A DNA stretch of 64,000 nucleotides from Micromonospora siamensis (GTDB taxonomy: Bacteria; Actinomycetota; Actinomycetes; Mycobacteriales; Micromonosporaceae), in assembly GCF_900090305.1 (NCBI RefSeq), contig NZ_LT607751.1:1984001-2048000 (forward strand), in the 5' to 3' direction. Both the position numbers and the translations under genes were made by a program. Below are positions 34,495 to 42,644 of this stretch, one piece after another; within the stretch, counting starts at the first letter, position 1; every line of letters begins with the position of its first letter. The notes below the pieces were generated by a model. It was not told where the DNA came from, ran no database searches, and saw nothing but the letters and a program-made list of their open reading frames with translations.

Positions 34495-35532
34495 TCAGGC
34501 CGGCTGCCGTACCCGCAGCTCGTCGGCGAAGACGGTCAGCACCCGGCGCAGCTCGTCGCGCAGCTCGGGGCGTACGACGAGGCCGTCGTCGCCCACGGCG
34601 TCGCGCGGCACGACCAGCCGGACGCTCGCGGCCTCGCTGATCTCGGCGGCGACGTAGCCCAGGACCAGCCGCAGGGTGGCCTGTGCCCCGTCGCCCCGGC
34701 CCGGGGCCGCGACGTTCAGGCTGGCCACCGGCTTGCCGTCGAGCTGGCCGCCGCCCACCGTCCAGTCGAGCAGGTTCTTGAGGCTGCCGGGCAGGGTGCC
34801 CGCGTACTCGGGGGTGCAGAACAGCACGCCGTCGGCGGCCTCGATGCGGGCCCGCAGCCGGGCTGCGGCCGGCGGCAGCTGCACCGACTCCCGGTCGTCG
34901 TCGGGGTTGAACGCCGGCAGGGCGGCCAGCTCGTCGTACAGCTGGGTGTGGATGCCGTCGGGGGCGACGGCGGCAACGGTCCGCAGGGCGGCCGAGTTGG
35001 TGGACGCCGCCCGGGTGCTGCCCGAGATCAACAGGATGGTCGGCGGGGCGGTGTCGGTGGCGTACCGCAGTTCGTCGCCGTCGGTTCCGGTCTGCTGGAA
35101 GCCGGCGCGCTCCAACACCCGCCGGCTGGGCCGGTTGCCGGCCTCGGTGCCGGCCACGACCCGGCGCACCTCGGGGCGGGACAGCAGGTGCCGGGTGAGC
35201 GCCGCGACGACCTCGGTGCCGTGGCCGTGGCCGCGGTGCGGGGCGGCCAGTCCGTACCCGATCTCGATGTCGCCGTGCTCGTCGGCCGGCCCGTGCACCC
35301 CGCAGTCGCCGATCACGACGCCGTCGAGGGTGACCAGCCAGCCGAAGGAACGGCCGTCCGCGATGCCGGCCAGGCCGTCCAGGGTGTCGTCGTGCGGCCA
35401 CCCGTCGGCGACCGTGAGGCCGGCGAGGTCTCCGGCCCGGACCGCGGTGGCGGCCGGGCCGTCCAGGGGTTCCAGCACCAGGCGTCCGGCGACCAGCCGG
35501 GGTACGGAATCCACTGTCGAGTCTGTCGTCAT
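34495..35532 (-). CDS. Fusion of GNAT acetyltransferase and NADPH-dependent FMN reductase
   Basis: 345 residues. Residues 1 to about 155 are a RimJ/RimL-type GNAT (LVAGRLVLEPLDG, IEIGYGLAAPHRGHGHGTEVVAALTRHLL, VVAGTEAGNRPSRRVLERAGFQQTG). From about 170 the chain is a flavodoxin-like reductase with the FMN phosphate loop ISGSTRAASTNSAALR, the central FCTPEYAGTLPGSLKNLLDWTVGGGQLDGKPVASLN, and a helix at the end. No stop or restart separates the halves. An acetylated, reduced small-molecule substrate or detoxification role is conceivable but unproven. I know the two families only as separate proteins in most genomes. Confidence 0.85.
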   Translation of the reverse strand: MTTDSTVDSVPRLVAGRLVLEPLDGPAATAVRAGDLAGLTVADGWPHDDTLDGLAGIADGRSFGWLVTLDGVVIGDCGVHGPADEHGDIEIGYGLAAPHRGHGHGTEVVAALTRHLLSRPEVRRVVAGTEAGNRPSRRVLERAGFQQTGTDGDELRYATDTAPPTILLISGSTRAASTNSAALRTVAAVAPDGIHTQLYDELAALPAFNPDDDRESVQLPPAAARLRARIEAADGVLFCTPEYAGTLPGSLKNLLDWTVGGGQLDGKPVASLNVAAPGRGDGAQATLRLVLGYVAAEISEAASVRLVVPRDAVGDDGLVVRPELRDELRRVLTVFADELRVRQPA

Positions 35533-35580
35533 GGGATCTGGTTCTAGCCGGTGGGCGCGGTCGGCGCCAGCCGGTTTCCC

Positions 35581-35617
35581 GCGCCGACCGGACCCCTGCC
35601 CGAGGTCCGGTCGGCGC
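35581..35617 (-). terminator. Hairpin after the CU044_5270-type gene
   Basis: GCGCCGACCGGAC and its exact complement enclose an 11-base loop, starting on the minus strand 11 bases after the stop of the 35628-36704 gene. No T-run. Confidence 0.6.
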
Positions 35618-35627
35618 TGCTGCTGCC

Positions 35628-36704
35628 TCAGACGCAGCCGAGTGCATCCCGGTAGCCGGCTGGCTTGTCTCCGGCGGTCACCTTGTCGGCGTACTCCCAG
35701 AACACCTCGGGATAGTCTCCGGCGTCGTTCATGTCGTGCAGCACCTTCCACTTGTGGCTGCTGCGCAGCGCGTCGACGGCCCGCTTCGCGGCGGCGTCGT
35801 CGCCGGCCTTGCGGGCCCGCAGCCATTCCTCGATCCAGCCGCAGCCGACCCGGGCGACGACCTGGGCGCCGAACTGGTAGGAGTCGTTGACGCCGAGCTC
35901 GCTCAGCGCGGCGGCGTCGAAGCCCGGGGGCAGCGGCACGTCGGCGAGGACGGTGGCCGCCCGCTCCTTGATCCGGTCCGGTGTGACGATCTCCGGGGGC
36001 ATCGCGGCCAGCCAGGTGCGGACGTCGACGCGGACAACGGCGGCCAGCATCCGGTCGAACTCGGCCCGCCGCATCCCGCCGCCGCGCAGTTCGACGAAGG
36101 AACCGTCGCGGGGCCGCGTGATGACGGCGAAGTCGTTCCCGGCGTAGCGGAAGAGGTCGGCGGGTTGACCGTCCACGGTGACCTTCTCCGGCCTGCTGAC
36201 GTTGAGCCGGTCCTTGTAGTAGCCCTGGTGATATTCGGCCGGGTACCAGTTCATCTCGACCTGCCGGTCGCCGTTGGTGAAGCCGATCGTGCCGTGCTTC
36301 TCGGCGAAGCCGTAGACGGTGGTGGCCTTCCAGCCGGGCTGGTCGATCAGCAGGCGGGGGTTCTGCTCGGCGGCCTTGAGCGCCATCGCCGAGTAGGCGA
36401 CCTGCTGCGTCCCCTTCGAGGTGGTGACCGGAGAGGCCTGGTGGCCGGCCGGGGGCGCGGGCCGCAGGGCCGAGGCGGCGACGAAGCCGGTGAGCAGTAC
36501 GGCGGCGACGCCCGCGGCGGCCAGGCCGCTCACGAGGCCGCGGCGGGCCGGTCGGGGCTGCGGTGGCTCGGTGGCGGGGGCCAGGGTCGGCGTGGACATG
36601 ATCTCCTCCAGCAGGTGCTGTGCGGCCCCGTCGAGGTGCCGGACGGCCTCCGGCCGGTACGGGTCGGCGTCTCGGACCATCCGGTCCAGCTGCTCGTCGG
36701 TCAT
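35628..36704 (-). CDS. CU044_5270-family membrane protein, partner of an ECF sigma factor
   Basis: 358 residues. The N-terminus MTDEQLDRMVRDADPYRPEAV is the usual start of this actinobacterial family. A cytoplasmic segment of about 50 residues, one helix (about 55-78, GLVSGLAAAGVAAVLLTGFVAASAL) and a large outer domain with a pair of Cys (GCGW, ALGCV) follow. The outer domain is seen in many proteins encoded right after ECF sigma factors, and an anti-sigma or sensor role is presumed from that linkage. No zinc-finger motif is present. The ATGA overlap with the sigma gene supports coupled production. Confidence 0.8.
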   Translation of the reverse strand: MTDEQLDRMVRDADPYRPEAVRHLDGAAQHLLEEIMSTPTLAPATEPPQPRPARRGLVSGLAAAGVAAVLLTGFVAASALRPAPPAGHQASPVTTSKGTQQVAYSAMALKAAEQNPRLLIDQPGWKATTVYGFAEKHGTIGFTNGDRQVEMNWYPAEYHQGYYKDRLNVSRPEKVTVDGQPADLFRYAGNDFAVITRPRDGSFVELRGGGMRRAEFDRMLAAVVRVDVRTWLAAMPPEIVTPDRIKERAATVLADVPLPPGFDAAALSELGVNDSYQFGAQVVARVGCGWIEEWLRARKAGDDAAAKRAVDALRSSHKWKVLHDMNDAGDYPEVFWEYADKVTAGDKPAGYRDALGCV

Positions 36705-37264
36705 CTGCCCTCCTCGGGGATGCGTACGGCCATGACGTCGAGTGCATGTCCGGCCGGCTCGGGTTCGTCACGGAGAATTTCGCGCAGCCGGGTCCGGGCC
36801 CGGCTCAGGCGCGTACGGACCACGGCGGGGCTCACCCGCAGCACCGTGGCGATCTCGCGGGGTTCCAGTCCTTCCCAGAAGGTCAGCATGAGCACCTCGC
36901 GGTCCAGTTCGCCGAGGCGGGCCAGCGCCGACCGGACGGCGAGCCGGTCCGGCACCTGGCTGCCGGGGTCGACGGGCGGACCGCCGCGCAGCCGGTGCCG
37001 CAGCCGGTCGCCGAGCCGTTCCCGGCGCAGGGTGCCGCGGTGGTGGTTGGCCAGCACCCGCCGGGCCACCCCGTAGAGCCAGAGCCGGGTCTCGGGTTCG
37101 GGCGGGATGTCGCGGCGACGCCAGGCGACGAGGAAGACCTCGGCGACCACGTCGGCGGCGTCCTCGGGCTGCGCGACCCGGCGCAGGGCGTACACCAGGA
37201 TGCGCTCGAAGTTGGCCGCGTAGACCTGGCGGAAGAGGTCCTCGTGCTCGATTCCGGCGCTCAC
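36701..37264 (-). CDS. ECF RNA polymerase sigma factor
   Basis: 187 residues from GTG 37264. Region 2 is FRQVYAANFERILVYALRRVAQPEDAADVVAEVFLVAWRRRDIP, and region 4 is LDREVLMLTFWEGLEPREIATVLRVSPAVVRTRLSRARTRLR. It resembles the ECF group placed before CU044_5270-type membrane proteins. GGGAGGGAC directly before the GTG is a close but usable ribosome-binding site. It is divergent from the HTH/Clp-N gene, with 103 bases between start codons holding two identical palindromes. Confidence 0.9.
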   Translation of the reverse strand: MSAGIEHEDLFRQVYAANFERILVYALRRVAQPEDAADVVAEVFLVAWRRRDIPPEPETRLWLYGVARRVLANHHRGTLRRERLGDRLRHRLRGGPPVDPGSQVPDRLAVRSALARLGELDREVLMLTFWEGLEPREIATVLRVSPAVVRTRLSRARTRLREILRDEPEPAGHALDVMAVRIPEEGR

Positions 37265-37320
37265 GTCCCTCCCATGTCCGGCCGGGTGTTCATCGTGACA
37301 GCCCGATGCCGGCGGATTTC

Positions 37321-37365
37321 GTCAACCTGTGGTTGACGGCGGCAGAGCGTCAACCTATGGTTGAC
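37321..37365 (+). promoter_or_regulatory. Twin 17-bp operators over a leaderless promoter
   Basis: GTCAACC-N3-GGTTGAC occurs at 37321-37337 and 37349-37365, with spacers TGT and TAT and a centre-to-centre distance of 28 bases. TTGACG (37333-37338) and TATGGT (37356-37361), 17 bases apart, fit -35 and -10. Operator 1 covers the -35 and operator 2 the -10. TATGGT ends six bases before the ATG at 37368, so the message should be leaderless. The dyad does not match the HspR (HAIR) site. Confidence 0.7.
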
Positions 37366-37367
37366 GA

Positions 37368-38099
37368 ATGACGGAACCTTCGCAGCAGATGAGTCACCCC
37401 ATCCGCCTCGACGACCTGATCGCCGGGATCAAGAAGGCGCGTCCCGACGCGCTCGACCAACTGGCCGACGCGATGGTGATGGCCGAGCACCTCGGCGACG
37501 TCGCCGACCACCTGATCGGCCACTTCGTGGACCAGGCCCGCCGCTCCGGCGCGTCCTGGACCGAGATCGGCAAGAGCATGGGGGTGAGCAAGCAGGCCGC
37601 GCAGAAGCGGTCCGCGGCCAAGTCGGACTCTGCCGCCGCCCTCGACCCGAACGCCGGCTTCGCGCGCTTCACCCCCCGGGCCCGCAACGTGGTGATCGCC
37701 TCGCAGGAGGAGGCCCGGACCGCCGGCAACCCCGAGATCGGCCCGGCACACCTGGTCCTCGGCCTGCTCGCCGAGCCCGACGCGCTGGCCGTCAAGGCGA
37801 TCGTCGCCGCCGGCGTCACCCTGGACGACGTCCGGGCCGCGGCCACCGCCGTGCTGCCGCAGGCCGCCGAGCAGGTGCCGGACCTCGTCCCGTACGACGC
37901 CCGCGGCAAGAAGGCCCTGGAGCTGACGTTCCGGGAGGCGCTGCGGCTCGGGCACAACTACGTCGGCACGGAGCACGTCCTGCTCGCGCTGATCGAGGAG
38001 GAGAACGGTGACGGCCCGTTGACCGGCCTCGGGTTGACCAAGGAGTCGATCGAGGAGTGGGTCGCCGCCGCCCTGAAGCAGGTCACCATCGGGCAGTGA
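37368..38099 (+). CDS. Helix-turn-helix plus Clp N-domain protein
   Basis: 243 residues. Residues 1-90 contain a helix-turn-helix (about 63-83, SWTEIGKSMGVSKQAAQKR). Two Clp N-terminal repeats occupy about 97-240 (FTPRARNVVIASQEEARTAGNPEIGPAHLVLGLLAEPDALAVKAI and LELTFREALRLGHNYVGTEHVLLALIEEENG). There is no AAA+ ATPase domain. Clp-N repeats normally bind adaptors or unfolded substrate, so a DNA-binding head with a protein-binding body suggests a proteostasis-responsive regulator. Two identical operators over its own promoter suggest autorepression, which is inference. Confidence 0.88.
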   Translation: MTEPSQQMSHPIRLDDLIAGIKKARPDALDQLADAMVMAEHLGDVADHLIGHFVDQARRSGASWTEIGKSMGVSKQAAQKRSAAKSDSAAALDPNAGFARFTPRARNVVIASQEEARTAGNPEIGPAHLVLGLLAEPDALAVKAIVAAGVTLDDVRAAATAVLPQAAEQVPDLVPYDARGKKALELTFREALRLGHNYVGTEHVLLALIEEENGDGPLTGLGLTKESIEEWVAAALKQVTIGQ

Positions 38100-38195
38100 C
38101 CGGTGTGGGGGAGCGGCCTCCCCCGCGCGGGCGATCAGGTGGACGCCCCCGTCGGGCACGGTCCAGGAAGGACCATCACCGACAGGAGCGCGACG

Positions 38196-38753
38196 ATGAC
38201 GACGATCAGTATCCCGAGCGGCACCGCCCGGCCGGTGCCGCGCTGGGCCGAGTGGGCAGCGCGCGCCGTACCGTGGCTGGTGCTGCCCTCCGGTCTGTGG
38301 CGGATCGCGTTGGGGCTGGGTGTCCCGATGGGGTTCACCGGGGAGCTGGCCCGGCTCTACCACGCCCCGGGCTGGATCACCCCGTACGTGATCGCCCTGA
38401 CCGCGCTCGCCGAGGCCGCGGCGCTGCTCACCCTCGGGCTGGTGCGGCCGTGGGGTGAGGTGCTGCCCCGCTGGGTGCCGCGGTGGGGCGGCCGGCGGGT
38501 TCCCGTCGGGTTAGCGGTCACCGTGGCCGCGCTCGGGGTGCTGGCGCTGACCGTGCTCGCCGTACCCACGGTGGCGGTCTGGAACGGCCCGGAGAACATG
38601 GGTGACCCGGACGCGCCGCAGGGCGTGGCGGGCGCGCTGATGACGGCCTGCTACGCCCCGCAGCTGGCCTGGCCGCCGCTGCTCGCCGCCGTCACGTACG
38701 CGTACTGGCGGCGGCGCCGGGGCGAGGGTCAGTCGGCGGTGGGGAAGCCGTAG
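38196..38753 (+). CDS. Small polytopic membrane protein, function unknown
   Basis: 185 residues from ATG 38196 with AGGAG five bases upstream; a longer in-frame start has no such site. Four helices are apparent (about 22-42, 62-85, 104-127, 145-170). Features include VPWLVLPSGLWRIALGLGVPMGFTGE and NGPENMGDPDAPQGVAGALMTACYAPQLAWPPLL, a pattern seen in actinobacterial proteins of unknown function. The last 25 bases overlap tail to tail with the next, convergent gene. Confidence 0.75.
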   Translation: MTTISIPSGTARPVPRWAEWAARAVPWLVLPSGLWRIALGLGVPMGFTGELARLYHAPGWITPYVIALTALAEAAALLTLGLVRPWGEVLPRWVPRWGGRRVPVGLAVTVAALGVLALTVLAVPTVAVWNGPENMGDPDAPQGVAGALMTACYAPQLAWPPLLAAVTYAYWRRRRGEGQSAVGKP

Positions 38754-39247
38754 CGGGCGGCGTGCTCCGGGTCGGCCGGGTCGACCTGCCGGATGCCGGC
38801 GTCGGCGAGGCGCTTGTTCACCTCGTCGAGCTGCTCCCGCACCAGCCGGGCCTCCTCCTCGGTGACCCGGCCCCGGTGCGGTCGGCCGGCGTGCTCGATG
38901 GTGCCGTAGTCGATCTTCTCGGCGGCCCGGCGGGCCTTCGGCGGCTTCACCCGCTCGGCGGTACGCAGCAGCTGGGCCATCGGCACGTCGGTGGCCATCG
39001 CGTCGAACTCGCTGGCGGTGAGCACCACCCGACGCGGCTCGCCGCCGCCGTGCCGGTCGTGGATCTCCACCACGGCCACGTCCAGCGCGGCGTCGTCGAT
39101 GCTCTCCACCTCGATCGGGGTGGCGTCCAGTTGCACGGGCCCGGCCACCAGGTCGGGGTGCTCCAGCACGACGACCTTGACCACCTCGTCGTCGGTCCCC
39201 AGCACGGTGCCGGTGAAGTCGGAGACGTGGATCGTCTTCTTGCCCAT
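38729..39247 (-). CDS. Hypothetical soluble protein, 172 aa
   Basis: Not recognised by name. The N-terminal half is beta-rich and acidic (TIHVSDFTGTVLGTDDEVVKVVVLEHPDLVAGPVQLDATPIEVE). The C-terminal half has HAGRPHRGRVTEEEARLVREQLDEVNKRLADAGIRQVDPADPEHAARYGF, which looks like a helical, possibly DNA- or protein-binding, tail shared by several actinomycete proteins. No Cys, no signal peptide. Ordinary codon usage suggests a real gene. Confidence 0.7.
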   Translation of the reverse strand: MGKKTIHVSDFTGTVLGTDDEVVKVVVLEHPDLVAGPVQLDATPIEVESIDDAALDVAVVEIHDRHGGGEPRRVVLTASEFDAMATDVPMAQLLRTAERVKPPKARRAAEKIDYGTIEHAGRPHRGRVTEEEARLVREQLDEVNKRLADAGIRQVDPADPEHAARYGFPTAD

Positions 39248-39360
39248 GCGCGGAGCATCTCCCGTCGTACGCCGAAATTTCGGACCAGAAGACGCTACCC
39301 GACAGGTGTGCGAACGCCGTGCGCGGAGCGCCGCGGTGTGTCGTCGCTTTCGGTGCGGGG

Positions 39361-39552
39361 TCAGTGGGCGGTGAGGCCGCGCCGGGTGGAGGTGCCGGCG
39401 GGCAGCGCGTTCAGCTCGGCCCAGGACGGCGAGTCACCCGAGCGGGCCTCCCGGTACGCCGGCTGGGCCGGGAACCGCGCGGCGGCGTTCCTCGCCGCCT
39501 CCCAGGCGCGGTCGGTGTCCTGCTGGTACCGGTCATTCGGCTGATTAGGCAT
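39361..39552 (-). CDS. Small hypothetical protein, 63 aa
   Basis: From ATG 39552 it reads MPNQPNDRYQQDTDRAWEAARNAAARFP and ends in TSTRRGLTAH. It is hydrophilic and alanine/arginine-rich, with no recognised domain. ATG 39558 is an alternative. A more AT-rich stretch upstream (39560-39600, with TACATGTA) probably holds its promoter. Moderate confidence that it is expressed. Confidence 0.5.
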   Translation of the reverse strand: MPNQPNDRYQQDTDRAWEAARNAAARFPAQPAYREARSGDSPSWAELNALPAGTSTRRGLTAH

Positions 39553-39761
39553 GACCATTACCGTCCCAAAGGAAGTTGTACATGTATGGAAATAGATATG
39601 ACGCACCGTCGATGTCTCCGGTTCCCCGTGCCGCGGGCGCGGGGAAGGCATCGGTGATGTTCGGTACGTCTACCCGGGTGACCGGCGATCCAATCGACAG
39701 TCGAGCTTATTTCGGTTGTCGTCCGGCAACTGCTCGGGAGTGACCGACATCGCTTTGCTGG

Positions 39762-39778
39762 ATACCCCCTAGGGGTAT
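39762..39778 (+). promoter_or_regulatory. CsoR-type copper operator
   Basis: ATACCCC-CTA-GGGGTAT is a perfect 7-3-7 palindrome with the G/C-tract plus TAT/ATA ends typical of CsoR/RcnR-family sites. It ends 12 bases before the ATG of the His-rich DUF4396 gene and overlaps the likely -10, TATAGC (39776-39781). CsoR is a copper(I)-released repressor; no csoR gene lies in the window. Confidence 0.7.
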
Positions 39779-39790
39779 AGCGTGCCGGGC

Positions 39791-40369
39791 ATGGAGAATC
39801 CGAACCTCACCCGACTGGCCGTCGCCGCCACCCTGCACTGCCTCACCGGCTGCGCCATCGGCGAGGTGCTCGGCATGCTCGTCGGCACCGCGCTCGGCTG
39901 GCACAACCTCGCCACCGTGCTGCTGTCGGTGGCGCTGGCCTTCCTCTTCGGCTACGCGCTGACCATCCGGCCGGTGCTCCGCTCCGGCCTGCCGCTGCGC
40001 TCCGCCGTCGGCGTGGCGCTCGCCGCCGACACGGTGAGCATCCTGGTCATGGAGGTGACCGACAACGCCGTCATGCTGGGCGTCCCCGGCGCCATGGACG
40101 CCGGCCTCACCAACTGGCTGTTCTGGGTGAGCCTGCTGCTCGCCCTCGCCGTGGCGTTCGTGGTCACCGTGCCGGTCAACCGGGCACTGATCGCCCGGGG
40201 CCGCGGTCACGCCGTGGTGCACCGGTACCACGGTGGGCACGCGGACCACGGTGGGCACGCGGACCACGGCGACCATGGGGGCCAGGAGAGCCGCGCCGGC
40301 CTGGACAACCACGCCGGCCAGGACAGCCACGGGGGCCACGTCCACCACGACGGCGGCTCCCGGGCCTGA
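39791..40369 (+). CDS. DUF4396 membrane protein with histidine-rich C-terminus
   Basis: 192 residues from ATG 39791; GTG 39782 is the longer choice. Four helices (about 10-32, 42-60, 70-90, 108-130) make up the DUF4396 domain, with LHCLTGCAIGEVLGMLVGTALGW and TVSILVMEVTDNAVMLGVPGAMD. The tail (140-192) carries 13 His in 53 residues as GGHADHGGHADHGDHGG-type repeats, a probable metal-binding arm. DUF4396 proteins are often seen with copper genes in other bacteria. The CsoR-type operator directly before it makes a copper-response role likely. Confidence 0.82.
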   Translation: MENPNLTRLAVAATLHCLTGCAIGEVLGMLVGTALGWHNLATVLLSVALAFLFGYALTIRPVLRSGLPLRSAVGVALAADTVSILVMEVTDNAVMLGVPGAMDAGLTNWLFWVSLLLALAVAFVVTVPVNRALIARGRGHAVVHRYHGGHADHGGHADHGDHGGQESRAGLDNHAGQDSHGGHVHHDGGSRA

Positions 40370-40439
40370 TCGGGGCGTCGACCGCGCGCCGCGGGCGTAC
40401 CCTGATCTTGAGAGATGTGGATCGAGCGGGGGTGACCAG

Positions 40440-41102
40440 GTGCTGGACCGGCGGCTCCACCTGCACCTGGCCACCTGGCTCGGGCAGTGGCCGGCCGGAC
40501 CGGGGCTGCACGTGGTCCGGTCCCGCCGCCGTGACCTGCCGGCCTGGGACGGCCGACTCCGGCCGGCACTGGCCGTCGGCGCCCCCGGCAGCGTGGTGCT
40601 CTCCGTCGGACCGGGTCGGGTCGAGGCGGTCCGGGCCCTGGCCCGACAGGGCGAGGAACGGCTGCTCGCCGGCCTGCCCGCCGCGGTGGCGCACCCGGAG
40701 TGGGTGACCCACGACGGGTCGTTCCGCTGGTGCGTGGCCCCCGCGCCGCTGCCCGACGTGGGGGAGTGGTTGGCGCCCACCGAACCCGGGCTCCCGCGCT
40801 GGCTGCGGCTGTTCGACCGGGAGGTGCTGGTGGTCCGGGACGCCGACGGCGGCTACCTGGCCGGGGCCGGCGTCAAGCGGCACGACGCGCACGGGCACGA
40901 GCTGGCCGTCGGCACCGTGCCGGCAGCCCGGGGGCGGGGACTGGCCCGGCGACTGGTCGCGCAGGCCGCCCGCCGGGTGCTCGACGAGGGCGCGATCCCC
41001 ACCTACCTGCACGACGCCGGCAACCGGGCCTCCGCCGAGGTCGCCGAGGCCGCCGGCTTCCCGGACCGGGGCTGGCGGTCGTTCGGGGTCTTCCCACCCT
41101 GA
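40440..41102 (+). CDS. GNAT-family acetyltransferase with an N-terminal extra domain
   Basis: 220 residues from GTG 40440; GGGGG lies about eight bases upstream. The first 120 residues (HLHLATWLGQWPAGPGLHVVRSRRRDLPAWDGRLRPALAVG) do not match a catalytic GNAT core. The C-terminal 100 residues do: ELAVGTVPAARGRGLARRLVAQAARRVLDEGAIPTYLHDAGNRASAEVAEAAGFPDRGWRSFGVF, with the acetyl-CoA loop RGRGLARRL. The arrangement resembles the GCN5-related FR47-type proteins. Substrate unknown. Confidence 0.8.
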   Translation: MLDRRLHLHLATWLGQWPAGPGLHVVRSRRRDLPAWDGRLRPALAVGAPGSVVLSVGPGRVEAVRALARQGEERLLAGLPAAVAHPEWVTHDGSFRWCVAPAPLPDVGEWLAPTEPGLPRWLRLFDREVLVVRDADGGYLAGAGVKRHDAHGHELAVGTVPAARGRGLARRLVAQAARRVLDEGAIPTYLHDAGNRASAEVAEAAGFPDRGWRSFGVFPP

Positions 41103-41150
41103 TCCGGGGCCGGGTGTGGCGGCCGACGGCTCTGGGTAGGTGCCGGGGTC

Positions 41151-42632
41151 ATGGCAGAGCAGCGCGATCCCGAACCGGAATCCGGCCCGTCCGCTCCCGT
41201 ACCGCCCGCCCGCCGGGCCGTGGACACCGAAGGGGCGGGGCCACCGGGCGCCGACACCGTGGCGGAGCCGACCCGGCGCCGTGACCGCACCCGCTACCTG
41301 TACCTGGCGGTCATCGCCGCCGTGCTGGCCGGCATCGCGGTCGGGTTCCTCTTCCCCGACTTCGCGAAGTCGCTCAAGCCGCTCGGCACCGGGTTCGTCA
41401 ACCTGATCAAGATGATGATCGGCCCGGTGATCTTCTGCACGATCGTGCTGGGCGTCGGCTCGGTCCGCAAGGCCGCGCAGGTCGGCAAGGTCGGCGGGCT
41501 CGCGCTCGGCTACTTCCTCACCATGTCGACCGTCGCGCTGGCGATCGGCCTGGTCGTCGGCAACCTGATCCACCCCGGGCAGGGCCTCAACCTCGACGAC
41601 TCGCTCGCCGCCGCCGGTCAGAAGGCGGCTGGCGGTGAGTCCGAGGGGACCGTCGACTTCCTGCTCGGCATCATCCCCACCACTCTGTTCTCCGCGCTCA
41701 CCGAGGGCGAGGTGCTCCAGGCGCTGCTGGTGGCGCTGCTGGTCGGCTTCGCCGTGCAGAGCCTCGGCCGTCGGGGCGAGCCGGTCGTCAACGCCATCGC
41801 CGCCCTGCAACGGGTGGTCTTCAAGGTGCTCGCCATGATCATGTGGCTGGCGCCGGTCGGCGCGTTCGGCGCCATCGCCGCCGTGGTCGGCGAGACCGGC
41901 GTGGACGCGCTGAAGAGCCTCGCCCAGATCATGCTCGGCTTCTACGCCACCTGCGCGATCTTCGTCTTCGCCGTGCTCGGCGCGCTGCTCTGGTTCGTCG
42001 CCCGCATCTCGATCTTCAAGTTGCTGCGCTACCTGGGCCGGGAGTTCCTGCTGATCCTCTCCACCTCCTCGTCGGAGTCGGCGCTGCCCCGGCTGATCGC
42101 CAAGATGGAGCACGCCGGCGTCGCCCGGCCCGTCGTCGGCATCACCGTGCCGACCGGCTACTCCTTCAACCTCGACGGCACCGCCATCTACCTGACCATG
42201 GCGTCGCTGTTCATCGCCGACGCGCTCGGCAAGCCGCTCTCGATCGGCGAGCAGATCTCCCTGCTCGGCTTCATGATCATCGCCTCGAAGGGCGCGGCCG
42301 GCGTGACCGGCGCCGGTCTGGCCACCCTGGCCGGTGGTCTCCAGTCGCACCGCCCCGAACTGGTCGACGGCGTCGGCCTGATCGTCGGCATCGACCGGTT
42401 CATGTCCGAGGCCCGGGCGCTGACCAACTTCGCCGGCAACGCCGTGGCCACCGTACTGGTCGGCACCTGGACCGGCCAGTTCGACCGGGACCGGGCCGAG
42501 GCGGTGCTGGCCGGCCGGGACCCGTTCGACGAGCTCACCATGCTCGACGAGGACGCCGCACACGGCGTACCGGGCGACGGGACCGAGGCGGACGCCCGGC
42601 TGGCCGACCCGCGGGTGCCGGCGCCGCGCTGA
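41151..42632 (+). CDS. Dicarboxylate/amino acid:cation symporter (DctA/GltP type)
   Basis: 493 residues. A hydrophilic N-terminal extension of about 45 residues precedes eight helices and two re-entrant loops. The serine-rich loop STSSSESALPRL and the NLDGTAIYLTMA motif (NMDGT-like) are the substrate/sodium-binding parts. FVNLIKMMIGPVIFCTIVLGVGSV is a conserved early helix. It takes up C4-dicarboxylates or acidic amino acids with protons or sodium. An extended, acidic C-terminus (about 430-493) is longer than in typical DctA. A perfect hairpin terminator follows. Confidence 0.94.
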   Translation: MAEQRDPEPESGPSAPVPPARRAVDTEGAGPPGADTVAEPTRRRDRTRYLYLAVIAAVLAGIAVGFLFPDFAKSLKPLGTGFVNLIKMMIGPVIFCTIVLGVGSVRKAAQVGKVGGLALGYFLTMSTVALAIGLVVGNLIHPGQGLNLDDSLAAAGQKAAGGESEGTVDFLLGIIPTTLFSALTEGEVLQALLVALLVGFAVQSLGRRGEPVVNAIAALQRVVFKVLAMIMWLAPVGAFGAIAAVVGETGVDALKSLAQIMLGFYATCAIFVFAVLGALLWFVARISIFKLLRYLGREFLLILSTSSSESALPRLIAKMEHAGVARPVVGITVPTGYSFNLDGTAIYLTMASLFIADALGKPLSIGEQISLLGFMIIASKGAAGVTGAGLATLAGGLQSHRPELVDGVGLIVGIDRFMSEARALTNFAGNAVATVLVGTWTGQFDRDRAEAVLAGRDPFDELTMLDEDAAHGVPGDGTEADARLADPRVPAPR

Positions 42633-42644
42633 CCCGCGGCAGAC

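Noticed and set aside
35533..36771. N-terminal extension of the GNAT-FMN reductase frame
   Set aside because: The frame continues upstream without a stop, but there it is the shadow of the CU044_5270-type gene. The GNAT start MTTDSTVDSVP is clear.
37321..37365. HspR (HAIR) site for the Clp-N gene
   Set aside because: The HAIR consensus CTTGAGT-N7-ACTCAAG does not match GTCAACC-N3-GGTTGAC.
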